Assembly (NCBI RefSeq): GCF_024211275.1
Contig: NZ_JAMLDX010000023.1
Span: 1-56,689, forward strand
DNA length: 56,689 nucleotides
Reading direction: 5' to 3'
From: Sphingomonas tagetis
GTDB taxonomy: Bacteria > Pseudomonadota > Alphaproteobacteria > Sphingomonadales > Sphingomonadaceae
The notes below the pieces were generated by a model, which saw only the letters and a list, made by a program, of their open reading frames with translations, did no database searches and was not told the origin of the DNA. A program made the position numbers and the translations under genes. Positions 1 to 7,664 of the stretch are shown here, piece after piece (positions within the stretch are counted from its first letter, which is position 1; every line of letters starts with the position of its first letter).

Positions 1-122
1 GGAGGCCGTCCCATCTCCAGTGTCGCCCTCCGGTTCCGCTTCGCTCCACCTACGGCCAACACTGGAGATGGAAGCGTCAATGCACTAACAATCCGCTCGG
101 ACCACTCGGTGGGGGCTGGTCA
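1..122. mobile_element. Terminal part of an IS3-family-like insertion sequence (element continues to the left)
   Basis: The last bases read inward on the minus strand begin TGACCAGCCCCC and then GAGTGGTCC. This closely resembles the IS end at the right edge of the window, TGATCTGCCCCC followed by GAGTGGTCC. The element would end at base 122, exactly where the downstream hydratase reading frame stops resembling its family. No orfA start lies about 60 bases inside this end, unlike the right-hand copy, so this is probably the opposite (right) inverted repeat. If both are the same IS type, they lie in direct orientation. Element identity is inferred from the repeat only, because the transposase is outside the window. 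Confidence 0.6.
11..71. repeat. 13-bp perfect inverted repeat (hairpin) inside the left IS end
   Basis: The arms CCATCTCCAGTGT (11-23) and ACACTGGAGATGG (59-71) are exact reverse complements separated by 35 bases. They lie inside the inferred insertion sequence, 51 bases from its tip. The hairpin could act as a transcription terminator for the transposase or shield the element from outside reading. There is no T-tract, so the role is not settled. Confidence 0.7.
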
Positions 123-384
123 CCTCTTCGCCGTGCAGCACGAGCGGGTAATCGACCCCGAGCTGCGCGGTCGGGAGTCCCGCGTCCCACGCAACCACCG
201 TCGCCAGCGTGGGCACCGCCTTGAGCTGGCTTTCATAGATGAAGTGCAGGTCGCGCTCGTCCATACGGTCGGCGCCGAAGCCGATCGCGAGCGCGTACAG
301 CATCGCGTCGCGCTCGGTATAGCTGAAGCGTTCGCCCGCCGTCTTGAGATCAAGAATGTCGGGATAGACGAGCGGCATGATCAT
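85..384 (-). pseudogene. MaoC-like enoyl-CoA hydratase, N-terminal fragment cut by the IS
   Basis: The first 87 or so codons (384 down to 124) match the start of the two-hotdog MaoC-type hydratases acting on long-chain or sterol-type enoyl-CoAs. Hallmarks are FSYTERDAMLYALAIGFGAD and then DERDLHFIYESQLKAVPT. From about base 122 the frame runs into the IS end and stops at 85, giving about 99 residues where the family usually has about 285. The catalytic C-terminal hotdog domain is missing, so the product should be inactive. The ATG at 384 is preceded by GAAGG at a suitable distance; a second ATG is at 378. It is divergent from the AraC-type regulator. An intact remainder may lie beyond the IS, outside the window. 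Confidence 0.75.
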
Positions 385-550
385 GAATCCTTCGCTCACG
401 CCCAGAGTTGCGGCTTGCGGCGCTTGCCGACCTCTGTTGCAAACGCGACCGCGACCGAAAGTGTGTTTTGCGAGCGGTCTGTCATACATTCCCACGAATG
501 CCGCCGCGAACTTCCCGACAGGTTCGGCGATTGCGCTGTAACGTCGCACC

Positions 551-1576
551 ATGATCGACCAATCATTCCGAGCGGTGCAGCCCCGCCACGCGCCGGAGCT
601 GCGCGTCGGTATCATCCCGCTGCCGAACTTCACGATGCTCGCCTTTGCCGGCTTTATCGACACGTTGCGGTTGGCAGCGGACGAGGGCGATCGGTCGCGC
701 CAGGTCCGATGCGCCTGGACCGTTATGAGCGAGCACCGCGACGCCGTGGCGGCGAGCAACGGCGTCATGCTGCAGCCGCCGATGGCGCTGCAGCCGCCCC
801 TAGCATTCGACTATGTCATCGTCGTCGGCGGCACGCTCCATGATGGCGAACGCGAAAGTGCCGGCCTGCTGTCCTATCTTCGCACCGTCGATGCGGCGGG
901 CGTGCCGCTGGTCGGCCTGTGCAATGGTGTGTTCGCGCTGGCCCGCGCCGGCTTGATGGACGGGCGCTACGCGTGCCTCAGCTGGTTTCACCACCAGGAT
1001 TATGTAACGGAATTCCCCGGTCATCGGATCGTTTCCGACCGCATGTTTCTTGTCGATGGGAAGCGAATCACGTGCCCTGGCGGTGTCGGCGCCATCCACC
1101 TTGCCAGTTGGCTGATCGAGCGGCACCTGGGTACTGGAGCGGCGGCCAAGGGGCTGCGAATCATGCTCGAGGATGGGGCACGCCCGGGCGAGGCGCCGCA
1201 ACCTGCTCCGCTGACTGTAGGCGTCTCGAACCTTGAGGATGTTCGCGTCCGGCGCGCGGTGCTGGCGATGGAGCGTATGCTCGATCAGAATGTCCGGCTT
1301 GCCGATCTTGCGCGGATGGTCGGATCCACGCCACGCACCCTGACACGGCTGTTCGTCGCGCATCTCGGCATTACCCCCGCCGCGGTGCTGAAATCGATGC
1401 GCGTCGATCGCGCCCGCCGGCTTCTGCGCAACACGCAATGGTCAATCGCGGAGATCGCGGCGGATTGCGGATTTTGCGATGCCTCGCACCTCATCCGCCA
1501 TTTTCGCGAGGTGGAGGGGGCGACCCCCGGCGCGGTTCGCGCGGCCGGCGGCCCTCATCCCGCGTCGAGCGGCTAG
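551..1576 (+). CDS. GlxA-family AraC-type transcriptional regulator (DJ-1/PfpI + AraC HTH)
   Basis: A cytoplasmic DNA-binding regulator of 341 residues. The N-terminal half (about 15-200) is a DJ-1/PfpI-like domain, with the VGLCNGVFALA elbow carrying the usual cysteine. The C-terminal third (about 230-330) is an AraC helix-turn-helix domain with LADLARMVGSTPRTLTRLF and a second helix pair around IAEIAADCGFCDASHLIRHF. Relatives often control amine, amino-acid or betaine catabolism, which fits the neighbouring sarcosine oxidase genes. It is divergent from the broken hydratase and convergent with purU, with which it shares the CTAG stop. Its direct target here is not shown by sequence. Confidence 0.9.
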   Translation: MIDQSFRAVQPRHAPELRVGIIPLPNFTMLAFAGFIDTLRLAADEGDRSRQVRCAWTVMSEHRDAVAASNGVMLQPPMALQPPLAFDYVIVVGGTLHDGERESAGLLSYLRTVDAAGVPLVGLCNGVFALARAGLMDGRYACLSWFHHQDYVTEFPGHRIVSDRMFLVDGKRITCPGGVGAIHLASWLIERHLGTGAAAKGLRIMLEDGARPGEAPQPAPLTVGVSNLEDVRVRRAVLAMERMLDQNVRLADLARMVGSTPRTLTRLFVAHLGITPAAVLKSMRVDRARRLLRNTQWSIAEIAADCGFCDASHLIRHFREVEGATPGAVRAAGGPHPASSG

Positions 1577-2487
1577 TCACCGAACACGACGGTCGTGGCG
1601 CCGTTCAGAAAGGCTCGGCCATTCAGGTGGAAGGACACGGCCCTGGCGAGCACGCGCCGCTCGATGTCCCTGCCCTTGCGGATAAGGTCGGCGGGCGTGT
1701 CCTGGTGGCTGACGCGCTCGACATCCTGTTCGATGATCGGTCCCTCGTCGAGGTCGGCGGTCACATAATGCGCCGTCGCGCCGATCAGCTTGACCCCTCG
1801 CGAGTGCGCCTGATGATAAGGCTTGGCTCCCTTGAAGCCAGGCAGGAAGCTGTGGTGGATATTGATGCAGCGGCCCGACAGATGTGCCGCCAGGTCATCG
1901 GACAGGATTTGCATATAGCGGGCGAGGATCACGAGATCGGCGCCGGTATCCGTCACTAGCGCCTTGATCCGCGCCTCCTGCACGGCTTTGTTGCTTTTGG
2001 TCACCGGCAAAAAGTGAAATGGAATTTCGCCGAAATCGGTGTCCGCGAACGTCTCGCGCGGATGGTTGGATAAGATTCCGACCGGCTCCATGGCCAATTC
2101 CCCGATGCGCCAGCGATACAGCAGATCCACCAGACAATGGTCGAACCTGGAAACGAGGATCAGCACCTTCTTGCGCTCGTCGGCCGGCCCGAGCGCCCAC
2201 GTCATCCGGCGCGATTCGGCGAGGGGCGTGAAGTCCGCCCTCACGGTATCGAGCTCGACCGCGCGCGACAGGCTGAAGGTGATCCGGACGAACAACCTGC
2301 CGGTTTCGCTGTCGCAATAGTGATGTGCCTCTCGCACGTCCGCGCCATGGCCGAACAGCGCAGTCGTGATGCTCGCCACGATCCCCGGCTTGTTCGGGCA
2401 GGACACCGTCAGTCGGCAGATCTGGGGCTCGGGCAGCTGCGCAGCGATGTCCGGCGCGGCCGTTTCGAGTTCGCTCGCCATGTTCAT
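1573..2487 (-). CDS. purU: Formyltetrahydrofolate deformylase
   Basis: Hydrolyses 10-formyl-tetrahydrofolate to formate and tetrahydrofolate in the cytoplasm. The protein has 304 residues: an N-terminal ACT domain (about 20-95, beginning CRLTVSCPNKPGIVASI) followed by a formyltransferase-fold domain. The catalytic signature NIHHSFLPGFKGAKPYHQA (Asn and His) and the downstream region LDEGPIIEQD (Asp) are intact. The ATG at 2487 has GGAG eight bases upstream and overlaps the soxG stop as TAATG, so the two are translationally coupled. PurU commonly accompanies soxBDAG, where it recycles one-carbon units made when N-methyl groups are oxidised. Confidence 0.95.
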   Translation of the reverse strand: MNMASELETAAPDIAAQLPEPQICRLTVSCPNKPGIVASITTALFGHGADVREAHHYCDSETGRLFVRITFSLSRAVELDTVRADFTPLAESRRMTWALGPADERKKVLILVSRFDHCLVDLLYRWRIGELAMEPVGILSNHPRETFADTDFGEIPFHFLPVTKSNKAVQEARIKALVTDTGADLVILARYMQILSDDLAAHLSGRCINIHHSFLPGFKGAKPYHQAHSRGVKLIGATAHYVTADLDEGPIIEQDVERVSHQDTPADLIRKGRDIERRVLARAVSFHLNGRAFLNGATTVVFGD

Positions 2488-3047
2488 TATCTCGTCTCCG
2501 ACGACACGGGAAGATTGTGGACCGCGTGCGCCAGGTGCCGGGTCAGGTAATTGGTAAAGGACCGCAGCGCGCGGACCTCCCACGCGCGTTCCGAAGCCGG
2601 ACGCCAAAGAACAATTTCCGCCTGACCATAGATCGTCCGCGTAGCGCGGCCCGGGGGGAAGTGAGCGTCGGACAAATCGAGCGGGCATCCGCCGGCAAGC
2701 AAGCGTGACGCATGGTCGCCCGCAATTTCCCACCCGATTTCGCGGGCCGAGATATCGACGATCGAAAACGCAATGGTTTCAGCGAGCGCATGGAGCCCGT
2801 CGGCCGCCGATGCGGAATCGGCGATCAACAGCCATTCGTCCGGCCCGAGCCGCAGCGCGTGGCGACGGCCCGTGGAGGCGCTGGCCAGCGGCGCGAGGTC
2901 GAGTCCGCCGCCCCACGCCACGGAAAGCCTTTCGACGTCCGGCGCGCGGGCGCGCAGCGACCACAAATGGCACGGGGGAAGCTGGCGGATCGTGATTCCG
3001 GGGTCCGTCGCCAGCGGCATCGCCGGCATGTGATCAGGATCAGCCAT
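2487..3047 (-). CDS. soxG: Heterotetrameric sarcosine oxidase, gamma subunit
   Basis: The small gamma subunit (186 residues) of the alpha-beta-gamma-delta sarcosine oxidase. It resembles the GcvT-like SoxG fold, with a conserved core LRLGPDEWLLIADS and DISAREIGWEIAGDHA and a C-terminal RALRSFTNYLTRHL segment. The start ATG at 3047 overlaps the end of soxA by eight bases (ATGGCTGA), and its own stop overlaps purU, which supports one transcript. It has no catalytic centre of its own in characterised enzymes and stabilises the complex. The sequence is divergent, as is usual for this subunit; the assignment rests on fold-level motifs plus gene order. Confidence 0.9.
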   Translation of the reverse strand: MADPDHMPAMPLATDPGITIRQLPPCHLWSLRARAPDVERLSVAWGGGLDLAPLASASTGRRHALRLGPDEWLLIADSASAADGLHALAETIAFSIVDISAREIGWEIAGDHASRLLAGGCPLDLSDAHFPPGRATRTIYGQAEIVLWRPASERAWEVRALRSFTNYLTRHLAHAVHNLPVSSETR

Positions 3048-6015
3048 TGAGGCGATGTCCCTTCGGATCGAGGAAGACCGGGTCGCAGACGCGCCACAGC
3101 CTGGGCTCCCCCACAAGGCTCGTGACGCGGACCAGCTCGCCGATGCGCGCACGGCCGTTGCGCAGGAGCCCGAGGGCGATCGGCCCGTCCAGCGCCTCGC
3201 TCCAATAGGCGGAGGTGACATGGCCCTGCGCGCTGAACGGGGTCGGCGCTGCCTCACCGATCAGTTGCGCGCCCTCGTCGGGCACCGTCTCGTGTCCGAT
3301 CGGCCGCAATCCGACGAGTTGCTTGCGACCGGGCGCAGTCAGCCCGGGCAGGCTCAGCGAGCGCTTTCCCACGAAGTCCGGCTTGGTCTTTCCGATCGCC
3401 CAGCCAAGCCCGACATCGTCCGGCGTGGTGGTGCCGTCGGTTTCCTGCCCGACGATGATGAAGCCCTTTTCGGCGCGCAGGACGTGTATCGTCTCGGTGC
3501 CATAGACGACCGCGCCATGCTTGCGGCCCTCGGCGCAGATGGCTTCCCATACCCTCATGCCTTCGCTCGACGGCACATTCACCTCGAACCCCAGTTCGCC
3601 GGTGAAGCTGACGCGGAACAGGCGAGTCGGTACGCCCGCAATACGCCCCTCGCGCACCGTCATGTGCGCGAACGCCTCGGCCGACACGTCGACATCCTCC
3701 ACCAACGGCGCCAGGATGGCGCGGGCGCGGGGTCCCTGGACGGAGATCACCGCCCACTGTTCAGTCGTCGAAGTCAGCCAGACACGAAGATCGGGCCATT
3801 CGGTCTGGAGATAATCCTCCATGAGGTTGAACACGCCCGCCGCCCCGCCGCTGGTCGTGGTGACGTGGAACCGGTCCTCGGCGATCCGGCCGACAACGCC
3901 ATCATCGAAGATGAAGCCGTCGTCGCGCAGCAGCACGCCGTAGCGGCAGGCGCCGACCTTCAGCTTCGTCCACGCATTGACGTACATTCGGTTCATGAAC
4001 TCGGCCGCATCGGGCCCGACGACTTCGATCTTGCCGAGCGTCGAGGCGTCGAGAACCCCCGCGACCGCGCGCGTGATCCGGCACTCCCGCCGAACCGCCT
4101 CGTCCATGCTCTCACCGGACTTGGGGAAGTAGCGCGCGCGTTTCCACAGCCCGACATCCTCGAACACCGCCCCCTGCGCAGCGGCCCAGTCGTGCGTAGG
4201 CGTCCGGCGGACCGGCGCGAACAGTTCGCCGCGATTATTGCCGGCCAACGCGCCGAAACTGACAGGCGTGTAAGGCGGACGGAAGGTGGTAATGCCCACC
4301 TGCCCCATCGGTCGATGCAGGGCATCGCCGACCACCGCCATTGCGTTGAGGTTCGACGTGCGCCCCTGATCGGTCGCCATGCCAGTCGTGGTATATCGCT
4401 TGAAGTGTTCGACTGAATGGAAGCCTTCGCGGACCGCCAGCCTCAGATCCTTGGTCGTGACGTCGTTCTGATAGTCGATGAACGCCATGCCGCCGTCGGC
4501 GGCGACGCTCATCGGCACGTCGCGCATATCGACCTCGGCCTCGGTGGAGGAACAGGTTGGTGGGCCATGGATCGCGCCCGGGTCGCCCCCTGCAGCGCCC
4601 TGCCCGGCCGCAAAGCCATCCTTAAGGGCCGAGGAGAGCGCGAATTCACCACGGCACGCCCCCGCGCAACGCACCGCCTGGGTGGCCGCGTCGGGAACAT
4701 AGCCTTCGACCCGCTCCTCCCAACGCAGCTTGCCGCGCGACTGAGAGAATAGATGGACCACCGGCACCCAGCCACCCGCCATCAGCACCAGATCGCAGCG
4801 GAGCGTCCGCCGCTGGCCATCGGCCTGCTCGATCTCGACCGCCGTGACTCGCCTGCCGCCTTTCGCCCGGATCGGACGGGCAGCCGCGATCACCTCGATC
4901 CCCAGTCGCTCAGCCTCCGCCGACAGCGCGGGCGCGATCGATGCACGCATGTCTAGGACCGTCGTCGCGATACGGGCGCGCGCCATATCGAACGCCGTTT
5001 GGTAACCGCTGTCCGTGCGGGTCGCGACGACGCAGCGGCTGCCCAGCCGCACCCCGTAGCGATTGACGTAGATACGCGCCGCACTGGCCAGCATGACGCC
5101 GGGCCGGTCGTTGCCACGGAACAGGACGGGCCGCTCGTGCGCCCCCGTGGCCAATACGACCTGGCAGGCGCGGACCTGGCGCCACCGTTGCCGCAAGATG
5201 CCGGGCGTTGAACCGGCGAGATGATCGCTGACTCGCTCGACCAGACCGACCATGTTCTGCGTGCCGTAGCGGAATGCGGTGGTACGCGTGAGGATCGTGA
5301 CGTTGGGCCGTGACGACAGCTCGGCGACGACCTTTCCGACCCAGTCCCAGGCGGCGAGGCCGTCGATCGCCGCCGCCGGGTCGCCCAGCAACGCGCCGCC
5401 CGCTTCTGCCCCTTCGTCGCACAGGATGACCCGGCCCGGCCCCGCGCTAGCCGCCAGCGCCGCCGCCAGCCCGGCCGGCCCCGCGCCGACGACGAGGACC
5501 TCGCAGTGGTCGAACTGCGAGGCATAGCTGTCGGGGTCGCGGTCCACCGGCGGCGGTCCCAGCCCGGCCATGCGCCGGATGGCGGGCTCATAGACCGACT
5601 TCCACGCCGCGCGCGGCCACATGAATGTCTTGTAATAGAAGCCGGCGGGTATGAATGCCGAGAAGATATTGTTCACCGCGCCCAGATCGAGCGTCAGCGA
5701 CGGCCATCGGTTCTGGCTGCGGGCGACGAGCCCGTCATGGATTTCAAGCGTCGTGGCCAGGATGTTGGCATCAATCCGCCCCCGACCGCGATCGACGGTG
5801 ACGAGCGCATTCGGCTCTTCGACGCCGGCACCCAAGACGCTACGCGGGCGATGGTATTTGAAGGACCGGCCCATCACATGCACGCCATTGGCCAGCAGCG
5901 CGCTCGCCAGGGTGTCGCCAACATAGCCCGTCAAGGTGCGCCCGTCGAAGCTAAAGCTCACCGGGCGGCTGCGATCGACCCTTCCCTTGTCGCGCAATCG
6001 GAATGACTGGCTCAT
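3040..6015 (-). CDS. soxA: Heterotetrameric sarcosine oxidase, alpha subunit
   Basis: The large subunit (991 residues, normal for the family) binds NAD, contributes to FMN binding and hands the methylene group to tetrahydrofolate. Visible parts are an N-terminal 2Fe-2S-like fold without cluster cysteines (FSFDGRTLTGYVGDTLASAL), a dinucleotide site (LVVGAGPAGLAAALAA, about residue 175), and a C-terminal aminomethyltransferase (GcvT-like) half from about 610 with MNRMYVNAWTKLKVG and GELGFEVNVPS. Oxidative demethylation of sarcosine gives glycine, hydrogen peroxide and 5,10-methylene-THF. It overlaps soxD by four bases and soxG by eight. The true N-methyl substrate could differ from sarcosine. 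Confidence 0.95.
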   Translation of the reverse strand: MSQSFRLRDKGRVDRSRPVSFSFDGRTLTGYVGDTLASALLANGVHVMGRSFKYHRPRSVLGAGVEEPNALVTVDRGRGRIDANILATTLEIHDGLVARSQNRWPSLTLDLGAVNNIFSAFIPAGFYYKTFMWPRAAWKSVYEPAIRRMAGLGPPPVDRDPDSYASQFDHCEVLVVGAGPAGLAAALAASAGPGRVILCDEGAEAGGALLGDPAAAIDGLAAWDWVGKVVAELSSRPNVTILTRTTAFRYGTQNMVGLVERVSDHLAGSTPGILRQRWRQVRACQVVLATGAHERPVLFRGNDRPGVMLASAARIYVNRYGVRLGSRCVVATRTDSGYQTAFDMARARIATTVLDMRASIAPALSAEAERLGIEVIAAARPIRAKGGRRVTAVEIEQADGQRRTLRCDLVLMAGGWVPVVHLFSQSRGKLRWEERVEGYVPDAATQAVRCAGACRGEFALSSALKDGFAAGQGAAGGDPGAIHGPPTCSSTEAEVDMRDVPMSVAADGGMAFIDYQNDVTTKDLRLAVREGFHSVEHFKRYTTTGMATDQGRTSNLNAMAVVGDALHRPMGQVGITTFRPPYTPVSFGALAGNNRGELFAPVRRTPTHDWAAAQGAVFEDVGLWKRARYFPKSGESMDEAVRRECRITRAVAGVLDASTLGKIEVVGPDAAEFMNRMYVNAWTKLKVGACRYGVLLRDDGFIFDDGVVGRIAEDRFHVTTTSGGAAGVFNLMEDYLQTEWPDLRVWLTSTTEQWAVISVQGPRARAILAPLVEDVDVSAEAFAHMTVREGRIAGVPTRLFRVSFTGELGFEVNVPSSEGMRVWEAICAEGRKHGAVVYGTETIHVLRAEKGFIIVGQETDGTTTPDDVGLGWAIGKTKPDFVGKRSLSLPGLTAPGRKQLVGLRPIGHETVPDEGAQLIGEAAPTPFSAQGHVTSAYWSEALDGPIALGLLRNGRARIGELVRVTSLVGEPRLWRVCDPVFLDPKGHRLNG

Positions 6016-6299
6016 TGCCCGGCCTCACATTCAGGGCCTGGCGTGCCGGCCGGGTAGCTTCCCGAAAACAGGTCGGTCACCGTATGACGCCGGGCGTTGA
6101 AGAAGCGGCGGCAGCCGTGGACATGATGCCAGCGCTCGGCATGGTCTCCCGCCGGATTGCGGCGCCGATAGAGATAGGCCGCCCATTCTTCGTCTTCGCA
6201 CTCACGCGGATCGATCGGGCGGAGGACATGGGCCTCGCCGGCGTAGCGGAACTCGATTTCGGGGCGCTGTCCGCAAAAAGGGCAATCGATCAGCAGCAT
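6012..6299 (-). CDS. soxD: Heterotetrameric sarcosine oxidase, delta subunit
   Basis: A 95-residue subunit with the zinc site typical of SoxD: Cys6 and Cys9 in CPFCG, and His59 and Cys63 in HHVHGCRRFF. These positions agree with the spacing known for the family. RRNPAGDHAERWHHVHGCRR is the diagnostic block. The stop overlaps the soxA start (ATGA). The protein is structural and zinc-binding rather than catalytic. Ten bases separate it from soxB. Confidence 0.95.
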   Translation of the reverse strand: MLLIDCPFCGQRPEIEFRYAGEAHVLRPIDPRECEDEEWAAYLYRRRNPAGDHAERWHHVHGCRRFFNARRHTVTDLFSGSYPAGTPGPECEAGQ

Positions 6300-6309
6300 C
6301 GGACAGTCC

Positions 6310-7560
6310 TCAATGCGCGACGGCGGCTGCAGCCGCCTCGTTGATCAGTCGCCCGGTGAGGAAGCGATCCAGCGAAAACGGCGCGGCGATCGGATGGGGA
6401 TCGCCGGTGGCCAACGTGTGGGCGAAGATGTGGCCCGACCCGGGCGTCGCCTTGAACCCCCCGGTACCCCATCCGCAATTGGCGTACAGTCCGGGGACCG
6501 GAGTCTTGCCGATGATCGGCGAGCGATCCGGGGTCAGATCGACGATACCGCCCCAGTTGCGCAGCATACGCATGCGCGCGAATTGGGGGAACAGCTCGCA
6601 GACCGCCCCGATCGCCTCGGCCGCGACATGCGCGCTGCCCGCCTGGCTGTAGCTCACATATGCATCAGATCCCGCGCCGATCACCAGTTCGCCCTTGTCC
6701 GACTGGCTGACATAGCCATGCACCGTGTTCGACATGACTACGCAGTCCAGGACTGGCTTGGTCGGCTCGGACACAAGGGCCTGCAAGGGATAGCTCTCGA
6801 TCGGCAACCGCACGTCCGCCATCGCCATGACCTGCGAACTCCGGCCGGCAGTCACGACACCGATCTTGCGGGCGCCAATGAAACCGCGCGATGTTTCGAC
6901 GCCCGCAACCGCGCCATCGATCCTGCGCCGGATGCCGACAACTTCGCAATTCTCGATAATGTCGACGCCGCGCGCGCTCGCGGCGCGCGCAAAGCCCCAG
7001 GCAACCGCATCGTGCCGGGCAGTGCCACCCGAGCGCTGCAAAGCCGCACCGACGATCGGGTGGCGCGCCTCGGGCGACATGTTCAGCCCGGGGCAGAATG
7101 CCGCGACCTGCGCCCGCGTCAGCCACGCATTGTCGACGCCGTTCAGCCGATTGGCATGCACGTGCCGCTTGATGCTTTGCACATCGTGCACGGTATGCGC
7201 GAGCATCAGGACGCCGCGCGGGCTGAACATGACGTTATAGTTGAGTTCCTGGCTCAACCCCCGCCACAGTGTCAGCGCGTGATCGTACAGCGCCGCGCTT
7301 TCGTCGAACAGATAGTTGGACCGGATGATCGTCGTGTTGCGGCCAGTATTGCCGCCCCCGATCCAGCCCTTCTCGATCACCGCGACGTTGGTGACACCAT
7401 ATTCCTTCGCCAGGTAATATGCCGTCGCCAGGCCGTGCCCGCCGCCCCCTATGACGATCACGTCATAGGATGGTCTCGGGTCCGCCTTGCGCCATTGATG
7501 CGGATAACGGGACTGACCGTCGAACGCGCTTCGCAACAGAGTCAGGGCGGAAAATCTCAT
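6310..7560 (-). CDS. soxB: Heterotetrameric sarcosine oxidase, beta subunit
   Basis: The catalytic FAD subunit (416 residues) oxidises the C-N bond of sarcosine. It has an N-terminal dinucleotide motif VIGGGGHGLATAYYLA near residue 36 and the GWIGGGNTGRNTTIIRSNYL block typical of SoxB. GGTARHDAVAWG holds the histidine that carries covalent FMN in characterised enzymes. The C-terminal GWGTGGFKATPGSG completes FAD binding. Its ATG overlaps the stop of a 35-codon ORF. The order soxB-D-A-G-purU is classical, but here it sits at the end of an acyl-CoA catabolic gene run rather than beside glyA or choline genes. Confidence 0.95.
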   Translation of the reverse strand: MRFSALTLLRSAFDGQSRYPHQWRKADPRPSYDVIVIGGGGHGLATAYYLAKEYGVTNVAVIEKGWIGGGNTGRNTTIIRSNYLFDESAALYDHALTLWRGLSQELNYNVMFSPRGVLMLAHTVHDVQSIKRHVHANRLNGVDNAWLTRAQVAAFCPGLNMSPEARHPIVGAALQRSGGTARHDAVAWGFARAASARGVDIIENCEVVGIRRRIDGAVAGVETSRGFIGARKIGVVTAGRSSQVMAMADVRLPIESYPLQALVSEPTKPVLDCVVMSNTVHGYVSQSDKGELVIGAGSDAYVSYSQAGSAHVAAEAIGAVCELFPQFARMRMLRNWGGIVDLTPDRSPIIGKTPVPGLYANCGWGTGGFKATPGSGHIFAHTLATGDPHPIAAPFSLDRFLTGRLINEAAAAAVAH

Positions 7561-7664
7561 GCCCGTACATTCGATCGAAATTCGGCCGGGCTATAGTATC
7601 GTTCAGCCAGTCGATCGTAGGATTTGGCCAATCGTGTCACGCCGTTGAATTCGATCACGTCCAT
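7557..7664 (-). CDS. Possible 35-residue small protein between the acyl-CoA synthetase gene and soxB
   Basis: An ATG at 7664 opens a 35-codon frame whose first ten bases overlap the end of the upstream synthetase gene (ATGGACGTGA) and whose TGA overlaps the soxB ATG (ATGA). It thus fills the 94-base gap between two codirectional genes exactly. The product begins MDVIEFNGVTRL, is rich in Tyr and Arg in its middle (YDRLAERYY), and has no predicted membrane segment. No good Shine-Dalgarno is evident, so translation could be coupled to the synthetase. I recognise no family. It could be a chance frame in GC-rich DNA, but the double overlap is what a real coupled gene would show. Confidence 0.4.
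   Translation of the reverse strand: MDVIEFNGVTRLAKSYDRLAERYYSPAEFRSNVRA

Noticed and set aside
3055..4416. Long open frame of 453 codons on the plus strand opposite soxA
   Set aside because: It lies wholly inside soxA, has no family resemblance and the composition of a GC-rich antisense shadow.
6313..7596. 427-codon plus-strand frame opposite soxB
   Set aside because: Antisense shadow of soxB with Arg/Asp/His-rich composition and no recognisable motif.
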